The notes below the pieces were generated by a model. It was not told the DNA's origin, did not search any database, and saw only the letters and a list, made by a program, of their open reading frames with translations. DNA of 49,326 nt from Paraglaciecola hydrolytica (GTDB lineage: Bacteria; Pseudomonadota; Gammaproteobacteria; Enterobacterales; Alteromonadaceae): contig NZ_LSNE01000005.1 of assembly GCF_001565895.1 (NCBI RefSeq), positions 867,562-916,887 on the forward strand, written 5' to 3'. This document shows positions 1 through 8,354 of this stretch, in pieces. The position numbers were made by a program, and so were the translations under genes. Within the stretch, counting starts at the first letter, position 1. Each line of letters begins with the position of its first letter.

Positions 1-351
1 AAAACAAAGTGAGAGCCATTCAATTTATTTAACAGGAAAGGAAAAGGCGATTTTTAAGCAAATCTGATTATACCTGTATAAAAAATCAGCAAGTGCTTAG
101 GGTAAATGATAATGACTGTTTTGTCTGATCTCCTGCCAGTCACGTTTGATTCATCGTATGCCGAGTATTTGCGCTTTGTAGCTCTTTAGATTACGGGCTG
201 CAATTACCTAAACTCCCCCTGAATAGTCACCACTAGAGATTCACAATAGTCATCGAAAATATTGCCAATAGATCTCAATCATTTGAATTACAATGAGAAC
301 TTGCATAATTTCGTCACAAAAAATCTCAATCAAACCAAGGAGCGTATAACC
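1..351. other. Leader region without a recognised gene
   Basis: I see no supported gene here. An in-frame extension of the downstream helicase begins at 262, but it lacks the strong ribosome-binding site seen at 337-342 and its extra 30 residues do not resemble the N-terminus of DEAD-box helicases. The stretch is A/T-rich and probably holds the helicase promoter and 5' leader. No clear -35/-10 pair could be assigned. Confidence 0.4.
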
Positions 352-1635
352 ATGTCATTTAGTGTTTTAGGCTTGGGTGATGAGTTGTTAAAAACCCTTG
401 TCGAACAAGGTTACACCCAGCCAACTCCCATACAGATTGAGGCGATTCCGGCGGTGCTAAGTCAGCGTGATGTGATGGCAGTGGCGCACACTGGCACGGG
501 TAAAACGGCGGCTTTTGCGCTGCCGATGTTGCAGCTATTGTCTGGCGGTTTAAGTCCAAAACCACAATCTGTGCGTGCCTTAGTTATTACTCCCACTCGC
601 GAGTTAGCTGCGCAGGTTGCCAGCAGTGTACAAACTTACAGCCAGCAAATGAATACTCGCTGTGGTACGGCGTTTGGTGGCGTGCGCATAGAGCCGCAAA
701 TAGCTCAGTTACAAGTAGGTGTAGATGTGCTGGTTGCCACACCAGGCCGTTTGCTTGATCTTTACCAGCAGCAGGCACTTAACTTTACACAGCTTGAGAT
801 CTTAGTTTTGGATGAGGCGGATCGCATGCTGGAATTAGGCTTTATTGACGATATCCGGCGCATTCAGTCGTTACTGCCCAAACAACGTCAGACCCTGATG
901 TTTTCAGCCACCTTTTCTGAGCAAATCAAATCTCTTGCCAAAGGCATGTTAAATAATCCACTTTTGATTGAAGTGGCTGCTACCACCCGCTCTCTAGATA
1001 GCATCAAACAACTGATTCATCCGGTAGATAAAAAACGTAAGAGTGAGTTATTGATCCACCTGCTTAAACAGCACAAGTGGTCTCAAGCATTGGTGTTTAG
1101 TGGTACTAAACATGGCGCGGATAGTTTGGTAATCCAGCTAGAAAATGCCGGCATTAGTGCTGTATCCATCCATGCCAACCGAACCCAACATGCTCGTACT
1201 CATGCTCTTGATGACTTCAAAAACGGTGATGTTAACGTATTAGTTGCTACCGATATTGCCGCTCGGGGCATTGATATTAATCAACTACCTTGTGTGTTTA
1301 ACTTCGATTTGCCTTATGTAGCAGAAGATTATGTGCATCGTATTGGCCGCACGGGGCGTGCTGGCAGTTCGGGTTTAGCGATTTCATTTTTTAGTGAAGA
1401 TGAAACTAAACAGTTACTGGCGATTGAACGTTTAATTGGCCATAAGTTTACACATGAAAGCATCCCAGGGTTTGCGCCTTCTACTAACACTAAAACCAGC
1501 GCCGCCCCAAAACTCTCTCCAAGTAAAAAACCAGTAGCCCCAGCTGATGATGACGAATATGGTAATTTCGAGCCAGATCCTAAATCCCAATACAAAGGTC
1601 AATCCCAAAAACCTCGAGGTCGCAGAAGTCGCTAA
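352..1635 (+). CDS. rhlE: DEAD-box ATP-dependent RNA helicase, RhlE-like
   Basis: A 427-aa cytoplasmic RNA helicase that unwinds or remodels RNA using ATP, probably in ribosome assembly or RNA decay. All superfamily-2 motifs are visible: Q motif (GYTQPTPIQ, residues 20-28), Walker A (AHTGTGKT, 45-52), PTRELAAQ, TPGR, DEAD (154-157), SAT, the second RecA domain, and HRIGRTGR (329-336). The tail after about residue 375 is short and polar (P/K/R-rich), ending in basic residues, as in RhlE. I start at 352 because AAGGAG lies 9 nt upstream and residues from MSFSVLGLGD onward are the conserved start; a longer ORF begins at 262. SrmB and DeaD are less likely given the short tail. No operon partner is evident. 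Confidence 0.85.
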   Translation: MSFSVLGLGDELLKTLVEQGYTQPTPIQIEAIPAVLSQRDVMAVAHTGTGKTAAFALPMLQLLSGGLSPKPQSVRALVITPTRELAAQVASSVQTYSQQMNTRCGTAFGGVRIEPQIAQLQVGVDVLVATPGRLLDLYQQQALNFTQLEILVLDEADRMLELGFIDDIRRIQSLLPKQRQTLMFSATFSEQIKSLAKGMLNNPLLIEVAATTRSLDSIKQLIHPVDKKRKSELLIHLLKQHKWSQALVFSGTKHGADSLVIQLENAGISAVSIHANRTQHARTHALDDFKNGDVNVLVATDIAARGIDINQLPCVFNFDLPYVAEDYVHRIGRTGRAGSSGLAISFFSEDETKQLLAIERLIGHKFTHESIPGFAPSTNTKTSAAPKLSPSKKPVAPADDDEYGNFEPDPKSQYKGQSQKPRGRRSR

Positions 1636-1838
1636 TTTACGTTTCACCCTGTTCTTTGGGCGTATGCCTATTAATAATTTTACTTAGTAAAGTGCTACAT
1701 GTTAGGTAATTTAAATGGTCGTATTGCTTGCAATTTACTGATATTAGGTTAGGTTGGTATCGATCTTTAAAACAGAGGGCTTGGGTTTACTGAGACTTCT
1801 ACATAATCTGTTGATATGTTTACTAAGAAGGTCCCTTT

Positions 1839-2111
1839 ATGTCTGTCAAAATTAATCACTACGCTCAACCCATTGAAACTAACATTAGAACGTGTATTGA
1901 AGCTGGTTTTATAGAGCTTTTTATTGGTCTTATTTGTGCGGCATTTGCCTATTTTACTTACAATGAATCCTTGGTTTTATTTGTGTCTACGGCCCTGATC
2001 GCTGTAGTCTGTTTTGGACTGACTCTCTTTAACCTTTATGGGGTTATCGATCATTTTAGATCGCAAAGACAGCAACAAGCTCTGCAAAACACGCTTAAAA
2101 GTGACGAATAA
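1839..2111 (+). CDS. Small two-helix inner-membrane protein, unknown function
   Basis: A 90-aa protein I do not recognise. A polar N-terminus of about 25 residues is followed by two hydrophobic segments (about 25-45 and 50-70), then a charged, Gln-rich tail. This predicts a hairpin membrane protein with both ends on the same side. The start is supported by AAGAAGG about 7 nt upstream of the ATG. It stands alone, convergent with yjbQ, and a hairpin (2125-2156) separates the two genes. Confidence 0.6.
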   Translation: MSVKINHYAQPIETNIRTCIEAGFIELFIGLICAAFAYFTYNESLVLFVSTALIAVVCFGLTLFNLYGVIDHFRSQRQQQALQNTLKSDE

Positions 2112-2124
2112 ATTAACCTAACAT

Positions 2125-2156
2125 CGAGTTGCTAGCCTCTATTTACTAGTAACTCG
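2125..2156. terminator. Hairpin between convergent genes (possible terminator)
   Basis: CGAGTTGCTAG (2125-2135) pairs with CTAGTAACTCG (2146-2156) with one mismatch across a 10-nt loop. It lies between two converging genes and overlaps the yjbQ stop codon. There is no T-run on either side, so it is not a textbook intrinsic terminator, though its position suggests a role in 3'-end formation. Confidence 0.35.
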
Positions 2157-2580
2157 CTTCTGCCTTACCTTGAATTGTCACAACCACTGTCCTCGCGCCA
2201 CCATGATTACGGTGTTCACACAAATAGATGCCCTGCCAAATACCCATATTTAATCTGCCGTTAGTGATAGGAATAGTCACGTTTGAACCTAATATGCTGC
2301 TTTTAAGATGGGCAGGCATATCATCACTGCCCTCATCTAAATGTTGATAATAAGGCTCATTTTCTGGCACTGCGTGATTAAAAAAACGCTCAAAATCACC
2401 ACGCACCGTGGGGTCGGCATTTTCATTAATGGTTAAAGAGGCCGACGTATGCTTAATAAATACTTGGATCAAACCTACTGATACCGAACGCAACTCGGGC
2501 AACTGGCGCACAATTTCATCGCTGATTAAATGAAAACCTCGAGGTTTAGCTTTGAGTGTTAGCTCTGTTTGATACCACAT
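2146..2580 (-). CDS. yjbQ: YjbQ/UPF0047 family protein (secondary thiamine-phosphate synthase-like)
   Basis: A 144-aa single-domain cytoplasmic protein of full family length. Diagnostic elements are VFIKHTSASLTINENADP (about 41-58), a central region with EPYYQHLDEGSDDMPAHLKSSILG, and the C-terminal GRLNMGIWQGIYLCEHRNHGG segment. The conserved His, Glu and Asp residues are those typical of the family. Members can show weak thiamine-phosphate synthase activity, but the physiological role is not settled. It is monocistronic and divergent from the DUF1289 gene. Confidence 0.85.
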   Translation of the reverse strand: MWYQTELTLKAKPRGFHLISDEIVRQLPELRSVSVGLIQVFIKHTSASLTINENADPTVRGDFERFFNHAVPENEPYYQHLDEGSDDMPAHLKSSILGSNVTIPITNGRLNMGIWQGIYLCEHRNHGGARTVVVTIQGKAEASY

Positions 2581-2806
2581 GTTAATTCCTCACTCTGTAT
2601 CAGAAAATTAAAGCTGAATATTATGCGGCATGAACAGTTGAATGGCTATGAGGCTTGAATCCGTGCGATTTATCATCAGAGGTGTTACTGAGCCCAGTGG
2701 ATTATGATTATACTCAGTACACGCTATGTAAGTTACATTCGACTCTGACCTTGCTTTGTTATTTAATAACTTACTGCATCTTGTGTTTATCGTTTTGAGG
2801 TGGGCT

Positions 2807-3052
2807 TTGAAACAAATTGAAATCTTTGAAATAACCAGCCCCTGCATTGGTGTATGCCAATCGGGTCCGTCTGGTTATTGCTTAGGTTGTTTCCGCTCAC
2901 GGGATGAACGTTTACATTGGACTAAGTTAGATCAGGATGTGCAAAGCAAGATCATCAAAGTCTGCGCCATCCGCAAAAAACGCCTAGCCACAACTAAACA
3001 AAAACCAGCTAACGAGCCAAAAAAACCACTGCAAAACGATTTTTTTGATTAA
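2807..3052 (+). CDS. DUF1289 family cysteine-rich small protein (YdhL-like)
   Basis: An 81-aa protein with the DUF1289 signature: SPCIGVCQ, then GYCLGCFRSRDE, then a W and a basic helix (KVCAIRKKRL). The four cysteines in CxxxC and CxxC arrangement probably bind a metal; the family function is unknown. The ORF can be extended to a TTG at 2756. I prefer the TTG at 2807, giving MKQIEIFEITSPC, because GAGG lies about 6 nt upstream and homologues begin shortly before the SPC motif. The C-terminus is Lys/Pro-rich. It seems to stand alone. Confidence 0.75.
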   Translation: MKQIEIFEITSPCIGVCQSGPSGYCLGCFRSRDERLHWTKLDQDVQSKIIKVCAIRKKRLATTKQKPANEPKKPLQNDFFD

Positions 3053-3071
3053 GCCAAATAACCTTACTTTT

Positions 3072-3971
3072 TCATTCGCAGCTTTTTGCCAAGTTGATAA
3101 TTTGCATGACAACATCCTGCTGAATTTCGACGGGAATAGTATGCCCCATACCTTGATAGCTCAGAAACTTAGCTTGAGGTATGGCCTTAGCTGTGGCGAT
3201 ACCACAGTCTAAGGGCAATAAAGGGTCGAGGCTTCCATGGATAACTAAGCTTGGGATCTTCAGCTTGGCTAAGTCGATAGTGCGATCGGGCGAGGCTAAA
3301 ATAGCCGCCAATTGTCGACTAATGCCCTGACCATTAACCCCACGTTGCCATGACAACTGTAGTAGCTCACTTATCTTTTTTGCATCAAAAGGAAAGTGAT
3401 CTGCATGCAGAATCCGCCAAATATTTAAACCACGTTTAACATAGTCTTCGGCATTTTTTGCAGGCGTGGTTAGGAGCTTTAACAACGTACTATTTTTGGC
3501 CCTTGGCAAAGCTCGATTACCGGTAGTAGACATAATCGACGTCAGGCTGATGACACGTTGTGGAGCCTGAATTGCCAGGATTTGAGCAATCATGCCGCCC
3601 ATAGAAGCCCCTACAATATGGGCACGTGGGATGTTTAATGCATCCATTAAACCCAAGGTGTCGGCGGCCATGTCACTTAGCTGATAGGCACTTTGGAGTT
3701 TTTTACCTGTCAGTATATTGAGTAAAAAAGCCAAACCACTGGGTGGATTGAGCTGAGTCATATGGGTACTTTTACCAATGTCTCTATTATCAAAACGCAG
3801 TACCCAAAAGCCCTGCTGAGCAAGTTGTCGACAAATATCGCTGTCCCAAAATATCATCTGAGTTGCCAAACCCATGATTAAAATAATAGCGGGATGAGCA
3901 GGGTCACCAAAGCTGTCATAGTTCAATTTGATATTGTTGCTCGCGATCTGCTGCTCGCTGATATACTGCAT
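3072..3971 (-). CDS. Alpha/beta hydrolase
   Basis: A 299-aa alpha/beta-hydrolase-fold enzyme. The nucleophile elbow is GASMGG (Ser about 123). An oxyanion segment IMGLATQM follows strand 3, the acid is in HGSLDPLLP, and the catalytic His is in GMGHTIP near the C-terminus, so the triad is complete. The family includes esterases, lipases and lactonases; the substrate cannot be told. I start at the internal ATG (MQYISEQQ) at 3971. A longer frame reaches 4022 but adds residues outside the fold. It is divergent from the HDOD gene, with the shared promoter region at about 3972-4102. Confidence 0.75.
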   Translation of the reverse strand: MQYISEQQIASNNIKLNYDSFGDPAHPAIILIMGLATQMIFWDSDICRQLAQQGFWVLRFDNRDIGKSTHMTQLNPPSGLAFLLNILTGKKLQSAYQLSDMAADTLGLMDALNIPRAHIVGASMGGMIAQILAIQAPQRVISLTSIMSTTGNRALPRAKNSTLLKLLTTPAKNAEDYVKRGLNIWRILHADHFPFDAKKISELLQLSWQRGVNGQGISRQLAAILASPDRTIDLAKLKIPSLVIHGSLDPLLPLDCGIATAKAIPQAKFLSYQGMGHTIPVEIQQDVVMQIINLAKSCE

Positions 3972-4102
3972 CGTGTTAATCCCTAACTTACTCATTGAGT
4001 GTGTGGCGATGCACAACAGCATATCAATCTTTATACCGGTTAATCGATAAAGAAACTCTCATTTATCACACCTTCTGTTTATACTACTTCCCATGTCTCA
4101 TT

Positions 4103-4969
4103 ATGCCTTATCAGAATATGCTGACCATTAACCCAAAAAATGTAGCCAAAATCGCCAGTCAGTCTTTTGTTTTACCGGATATATGTATACGCATCCGTGA
4201 AATGTTAGACAACGATAACGCCAGCATTGAAGATATCGGTGACTTGATAGCCTTGGATCCATCCCTCTCGTCTAAGTTACTCAAACTAGCCAATTCGTCA
4301 CTATTTCGATTTGAATCGCAGATTGATACCTTAAGTAAAGCGATTAGTGTGATAGGCGGCGAGGCCTTGTATAACCTGGTGATGGCAGAAACCGCCAGTT
4401 CAGCTTTTGAGCATTTTAGTAGCGATGTGATTAACTTAAACCGTTTTTGGCTACAAAGTGTCTATGCTGGTTTAGTCGCCAAACATCTCGCCAAAATTGC
4501 CAAGGTACGTGGCAGTGAACGTTTTTTTGTTTTGGGTTTATTGCATAACCTAGGTGAATTGTTAGTTGCGGTACAGGCTCCAGATTTGGCGATTGAATGC
4601 AGTAATTTTAGTGAAACTGTCAGTCCCTGGAAACGTCAACAACAAGTGCTTGGATTTAATTACGCCAGTTGTAGTGCCGAACTCATGCAAGCATGGCGTT
4701 TACCTTCACAGCTATATATACCGGTGATGCACATACATGATGAAAATAAAGCATTAAAAGATAAAGAAATTGCCATTATTTACTGTGCTGTCAGAGCCAG
4801 TATTGCCATGGCCACTGACGGAATGTATACGACTAATCAATTGATCCCACCGCTAGTATTAAGCTCCTTAAAATTAGAAACCTACGATGTCAACGCTGCG
4901 GTTAAATTTGCTCTCATGGAAGCGGACAATATTATTAGCATCATGCAACCAAAACCCAAAAAACGTTAA
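4103..4969 (+). CDS. HDOD domain-containing protein
   Basis: A 288-aa cytoplasmic protein that is almost entirely one HDOD domain, the non-catalytic relative of HD phosphohydrolases found in bacterial signalling proteins. Visible hallmarks are LIALDPSLSSKLLKLANSS, the helix with ISVIGGEALYNLV, and FVLGLLHNLGELLV. In the last, the HD pair of true hydrolases is HN, so metal-dependent hydrolysis is unlikely. The frame is open from 3995, but the conserved region begins near MLTINPKNVAKIA; the ATGs at 4103 and 4118 are both possible and neither has a strong Shine-Dalgarno. A hairpin follows the gene at 4997. Confidence 0.75.
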   Translation: MPYQNMLTINPKNVAKIASQSFVLPDICIRIREMLDNDNASIEDIGDLIALDPSLSSKLLKLANSSLFRFESQIDTLSKAISVIGGEALYNLVMAETASSAFEHFSSDVINLNRFWLQSVYAGLVAKHLAKIAKVRGSERFFVLGLLHNLGELLVAVQAPDLAIECSNFSETVSPWKRQQQVLGFNYASCSAELMQAWRLPSQLYIPVMHIHDENKALKDKEIAIIYCAVRASIAMATDGMYTTNQLIPPLVLSSLKLETYDVNAAVKFALMEADNIISIMQPKPKKR

Positions 4970-4996
4970 TTAATGCACCTGTAAACCAAATAAAAT

Positions 4997-5010
4997 CGGC
5001 TTTTTAGCCG
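4997..5010 (+). terminator. Probable intrinsic terminator after the HDOD gene
   Basis: CGGCT (4997-5001) and AGCCG (5006-5010) form a 5-bp stem with a TTTT loop, preceded by AAAAT and followed some 10 nt later by a short T-run. The stem is short, so the call is tentative. Confidence 0.4.
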
Positions 5011-5101
5011 CTCTAGGCATTTTTAACTTTGCACATTTATTCCATATGCCGATACAATGCCTTTTTGTTGTTAAAGTCGTTGTGAAGCACCTTATTTTGT
5101 A

Positions 5102-5893
5102 ATGAAAAAAATTCTCCTGTTAATCTTATTGGTATCCAGTAGCTGCCATGCTCAGATCAATATAATGCGCTCATTATATATGGCCGAAAAACCGGGTTAT
5201 GCAGTAGGCCAGGATAATGAAATGTCGATGATAGGTGAGTTTGGTTTGGTCGTTTCAGCAGGCAATACCAATACCTCCACCATGACCGCCAAGATCAATA
5301 CCAGTCAAGAATTAAAGTACTGGAGTTATCAGATTATCAGTGACCTGCTCTACAAACGCAGTACAACAGTAGTGAATGGTGAAGATGTAAAAGCCACCTC
5401 CGCGCAAAAAATGTTTTTGTCTGGTCAATTTGATTACAAACTAGAAGATCCCAGCAACCGGATTTTTATTTATGGTGAATACGAAGATAAACGTTTTAGC
5501 GGCTTTGATTATCAAACTTCTGTGGCGGCCGGTTGGACCTCAAGATTATGGCGCGACGACATCAGTGAATTAAAATACAGCGTTGGCCCTGGTTATACAG
5601 TGTCTAAGTATGAAGCTAAAAAAAACCTAGCTGATTTACAAGGTTTGATTGTCAGGGCAGCCTTTGAATATAAACATAAATTTAGCAAACAGGCGACCTT
5701 CAGACAGTTTGTCAGTGCCGAAGCCGCGACCTTTGCAACTAAAACCAAATCAGAAACGTCTTTGTCAGCAAAACTCAATGGCTCATTAGCCATGAAGCTT
5801 ACTTTTGTGATGAATCATGACTCTGGTGTGGGTGAAGACAGAGATGAACTTGATACCGAAACCGCAGTAACCTTGGTTTATCAATTTTTTTAA
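5102..5893 (+). CDS. DUF481 family outer-membrane beta-barrel protein, copy 1
   Basis: A 263-aa exported protein. The signal peptide (KK, a hydrophobic core, then SSSCHA) is probably cleaved before Q18. The mature part shows the DUF481 pattern of alternating beta-strands: EFGLVVSAGNTNTSTMTAKINTSQELKYWSYQI, a DYKLEDPSNRIFIYGEYEDKRF block, a GWTSRLW turn, and a last strand ending in ...VTLVYQFF, whose terminal Phe is typical of outer-membrane barrels. Family members (YdiY-like, 'salt-induced outer membrane protein') have no firm function. The next gene downstream is a paralogue in the same orientation. Confidence 0.75.
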   Translation: MKKILLLILLVSSSCHAQINIMRSLYMAEKPGYAVGQDNEMSMIGEFGLVVSAGNTNTSTMTAKINTSQELKYWSYQIISDLLYKRSTTVVNGEDVKATSAQKMFLSGQFDYKLEDPSNRIFIYGEYEDKRFSGFDYQTSVAAGWTSRLWRDDISELKYSVGPGYTVSKYEAKKNLADLQGLIVRAAFEYKHKFSKQATFRQFVSAEAATFATKTKSETSLSAKLNGSLAMKLTFVMNHDSGVGEDRDELDTETAVTLVYQFF

Positions 5894-5970
5894 TCTCGTC
5901 TTTGGCGTAAGATCCCATTAACGCCATCAGCCTAACGAAACAATTTCTACATTTTCAATAAGGATTTAAC

Positions 5971-6723
5971 ATGCAAAAAACATTATTAATAATCGGACTT
6001 TGCGCTTCAAGCACCGTATTTGCTGCCGACGAAGTCAAGCCCTTAACCATGGACGGAGAATTTGGTTTTATCTCCACCACAGGTAATACCGAAACCACCT
6101 CTTTTAAAGGCAAGTTGGCTGCCCATCAAGAACTAGAGATGTGGAGTAATGACTTTGTATTAGAAAGTTTATACAAAAAAGATGATGTGAATGGTGAGTC
6201 TAAAACTACCGCACAAAAATACTTTATGTCAGGCCAAGGTAACTACAAACTAAATAATCCAGATCATCGTTTGTTTGGTTTCGCTTCGTATGAAGATGAT
6301 AAATTTAGCAGCTATGATTATCAGGCAACACTTGCCGCGGGTTGGCAACAAAAGCTGTGGGAAACCAAAACTAGCAAATTTAACTACAGTATCGGTCCGG
6401 GTTATTCGTTTAGAAAAAACCGCGATACCCTTGATGCCGATGGTAATGTAGTTGCAGGTGAAACTGATAATGGCGCCATTGTCAGGGGAGCCTTGGATTA
6501 CCAATGGAAAATCTCTGATACAGCCACTTTCAAACAACTGTTTTCAACGGAAGTGGGTAGCGACAATACGAAATCTAAATCTGAGACTTCAGTGTCAGCG
6601 CAAATTAATGGTTCACTGTCGTTAAAAGTATCATTAATTATGGATCACAACTCAGAAGTTGCCGCCACTAAAGAAAACCTCGACACTCAAACTGCCGTGA
6701 CTGTGGTGTATACCTTTTTCTAA
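5971..6723 (+). CDS. DUF481 family outer-membrane beta-barrel protein, copy 2
   Basis: A 250-aa exported protein that is a close paralogue of the gene 77 bp upstream. The signal peptide is predicted to be cleaved after TVFA, before ADEVKP. It shares GEFGFISTTGNTETTS, the YKLNNPDHRLFGFASYEDDKFSSYDYQATLAAGW block, and the C-terminal DTQTAVTVVYTFF strand. AAGGAT precedes the ATG at good spacing. The pair probably arose by tandem duplication. This is the last core gene before the genomic island: its stop codon lies 22 bp from the left half of a palindrome whose other half is at 25524. Confidence 0.75.
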   Translation: MQKTLLIIGLCASSTVFAADEVKPLTMDGEFGFISTTGNTETTSFKGKLAAHQELEMWSNDFVLESLYKKDDVNGESKTTAQKYFMSGQGNYKLNNPDHRLFGFASYEDDKFSSYDYQATLAAGWQQKLWETKTSKFNYSIGPGYSFRKNRDTLDADGNVVAGETDNGAIVRGALDYQWKISDTATFKQLFSTEVGSDNTKSKSETSVSAQINGSLSLKVSLIMDHNSEVAATKENLDTQTAVTVVYTFF

Positions 6724-6744
6724 ACCCAAGGGTTTGAACAAAAC

Positions 6745-6755
6745 AAAACCGACAT
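6745..6755. repeat. Left arm of a split palindrome (candidate island attachment half-site)
   Basis: AAAACCGACAT here is the exact reverse complement of ATGTCGGTTTT at 25524-25534. Each arm lies a few bases past the stop codon of one of the two convergent flanking genes. Joined, they would form a bidirectional terminator with an A-tail, a stem and a T-tail. I infer that the island inserted in its loop. Confidence 0.5.
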
Positions 6756-6844
6756 TGTTCGAGTATATAGTAAAAAATATGTACATTCGCGAGTGAGTGA
6801 GTGAAAGACCTTTTATAATAAGGCTTTTAGTATGTTCCATTAAT

Positions 6845-6879
6845 GTACACACTATGTATATTAAGTGTGTACGTTTTTT
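6845..6879 (+). terminator. Strong intrinsic terminator near the left island end
   Basis: GTACACACT (6845-6853) pairs perfectly with AGTGTGTAC (6864-6872) across a 10-nt A/T loop, followed at once by GTTTTTT. It would stop transcription running from the DUF481 genes into the island. Confidence 0.75.
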
Positions 6880-7247
6880 AAAAATCATCGTATTTAACTA
6901 TCCATCTAATATTTTATATGGCTATTTACATTATAGGGGTGAGGGTCGGCTTTGAGCGATCAACGGTCATTCGGCCAATCGTAGTCGTCCGGCCGCTTTT
7001 CCCAAGGTAGCAGACGCATCTATTTATTGTCTAATGTCAGCTTCAAGCGAATTGTGAGTCATCAATTTATAATTGATGACGATTGGCAGTGCTAAGAAAG
7101 TACGCAACTATATAGTTGATTAGTATTGATGAGTGCTTGCCATATATGGAATTAAGGAAGAAAACTATGTATTAGTAACTTTACCTAATCTGAACCATGA
7201 TGAAACCGTAGGAAAGTTTAAAACTATAAGACTGATAGATATGAGTA

Positions 7248-7637
7248 TTACTCTTCAAGCAACTGCAATACCCCACACTCTTTAACTTTTCTATTATCTG
7301 TGCATGCCGAGGCCATCTCAGATAGGGTAAGCTTCAGCTCTTGAAGCTCTGCAATGCGATGTGTGACGTCAACCATATGTTGATGGATCAAGTTGTTCAC
7401 ACTAGAACAACTTTTATCGGGATTATTTTTTGTATCCAATAACTGTTTAATTTCAATTATAGTCAATCCTAAAGATCGGCATTGTTTAATGAATTGCAAT
7501 GTCCTTAACGATGAGGCGTCGTAAATTCTGTAGTTGCCTTCACTGCGATTGCAAGCTTCCAACAAATCCTGTTTTTCATAAAAGCGGATCGTCTGAATAG
7601 AACACCCACTCTTTTTTGATAGCTCACCTATTTTCAT
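7248..7637 (-). CDS. cadR: MerR-family metal-responsive regulator, CadR/PbrR type
   Basis: A 129-aa MerR-family regulator. The N-terminal winged helix (KIGELSKKSGCSIQTIRFYEKQDLL) is followed by a dimerisation helix and a metal-binding C-terminus. Counted from the start used here, cysteines fall at 77 (SCSSVNNLIHQH), 112 (ASACTD) and 121 (ECGVL). In Cd/Pb-responsive CadR/PbrR proteins, Cys77 and Cys112 are key ligands, so Cd(II), Pb(II) or Zn(II) is the expected signal. I start at the second ATG (7637), which has AAAGG at better spacing than the ATG at 7643. It is divergent from the CDF exporter, and its probable operator lies in the gap at 7659-7679. Confidence 0.85.
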   Translation of the reverse strand: MKIGELSKKSGCSIQTIRFYEKQDLLEACNRSEGNYRIYDASSLRTLQFIKQCRSLGLTIIEIKQLLDTKNNPDKSCSSVNNLIHQHMVDVTHRIAELQELKLTLSEMASACTDNRKVKECGVLQLLEE

Positions 7638-7655
7638 AAACATGCCTTTGTGCAG

Positions 7656-7686
7656 TTGACTCTATACTTGGTATAGACTTTACACT
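7656..7686 (+). promoter_or_regulatory. MerR-type promoter and operator with 19-bp spacer
   Basis: TTGACT (-35, 7656-7661) and TACACT (-10, 7681-7686) are separated by exactly 19 bp, the overlong spacer that MerR regulators untwist. Within it lies a near-perfect dyad, ACTCTATAC (7659-7667) and GTATAGACT (7671-7679), with one mismatch per arm around a TTG centre. It faces the CDF gene at 7719. The presence of a CadR-type gene on the other side makes regulation by that protein very likely. Confidence 0.8.
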
Positions 7687-7718
7687 GTGGCTACGGTATT
7701 TGGAATAAGAGTTAAAAA

Positions 7719-8354
7719 ATGAGTGGTTGCGGTTGCGAAGTAGAAATCAAAAATTCGTCACAAAAGCGCATTTTGTATTGGCTCCTAGGCATCAATGCGA
7801 CGATGTTTTTTATAGAGATAACTATAGGTATATTGGCTGATTCCACCGCTTTGATAGCAGACTCGCTGGACATGCTGGCAGACGCAACTGTGTACGGCAT
7901 AGGTATATATGCTGTAGGCAAATCTTTGCTTCACAAAGCCAACGCTGCTCAAATCAGTGGCTACTTTCAGTTATTGCTGGGCGTGATCATTCTCATTGAT
8001 ATTACCAGAAGGTTATTTTTGGGCAGTGAGCCTATCTCATCACTAATGATAGGAATGGGATTCATTGCACTAATTGCAAACGTCGCTTGCTTGATAATTA
8101 TTCGTAATCATAAAAATGACGAAGTACATATGCGAGCCAGCTGGATTTTTTCAGCCAACGATGTCATCGCCAACATGGGTGTCATCATCGCTGGTATTCT
8201 GGTGGTATGGCTTGATAGCCGTATACCCGATATTGTCATAGGTTGTATCGTATCAATAGTCGTACTACGCGGGGCATGGATGATCCTAAAAGACGCAAAG
8301 CAGGAATTGCTTAACAATGAACTGTCTAAAGACAATGTGAGAAGCTCCCTATGA
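7719..8354 (+). CDS. Short CDF-family cation efflux transporter
   Basis: A 211-aa inner-membrane protein of the cation diffusion facilitator family, without the usual C-terminal cytoplasmic domain. About six hydrophobic segments are visible. The metal site is suggested by DSLDMLADA (about 49-57) in helix 2 and SANDVIANMG in helix 5. The N-terminus MSGCGCEVE holds two cysteines that could receive metal. It is the first gene of the plus-strand metal operon, directly behind the MerR-type promoter, and probably exports Cd, Zn or Pb to the periplasm by proton antiport. Its stop overlaps the next start by 4 nt. Confidence 0.75.
   Translation: MSGCGCEVEIKNSSQKRILYWLLGINATMFFIEITIGILADSTALIADSLDMLADATVYGIGIYAVGKSLLHKANAAQISGYFQLLLGVIILIDITRRLFLGSEPISSLMIGMGFIALIANVACLIIIRNHKNDEVHMRASWIFSANDVIANMGVIIAGILVVWLDSRIPDIVIGCIVSIVVLRGAWMILKDAKQELLNNELSKDNVRSSL

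Larger units (their letters stand above)
6724..7247. other. Left island junction and non-coding end of the island
   Basis: No gene is supported. The stretch holds the left terminator arm (6745-6755), a strong intrinsic terminator (6845-6879) and a perfect 9-bp inverted repeat, GTCATCAAT / ATTGATGAC (7058-7066 and 7072-7080). A G/C-richer block around 6935-7020 differs in composition from the A/T-rich sequence on either side and looks like a remnant. An open frame at 7133-7285 has a GTG start and runs antisense into cadR; I do not call it. Confidence 0.5.

Noticed and set aside
5894-5970. TGGCGT/ACGCCA hairpin between the two DUF481 genes as a terminator
   Set aside because: The stem is short, the loop is 13 nt and there is no T-run; the genes may well be cotranscribed.
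7133-7285. Plus-strand frame of 50 codons with a GTG start
   Set aside because: It runs antisense into cadR, has no Shine-Dalgarno and matches nothing I know. It could be a remnant, but the evidence is too weak.
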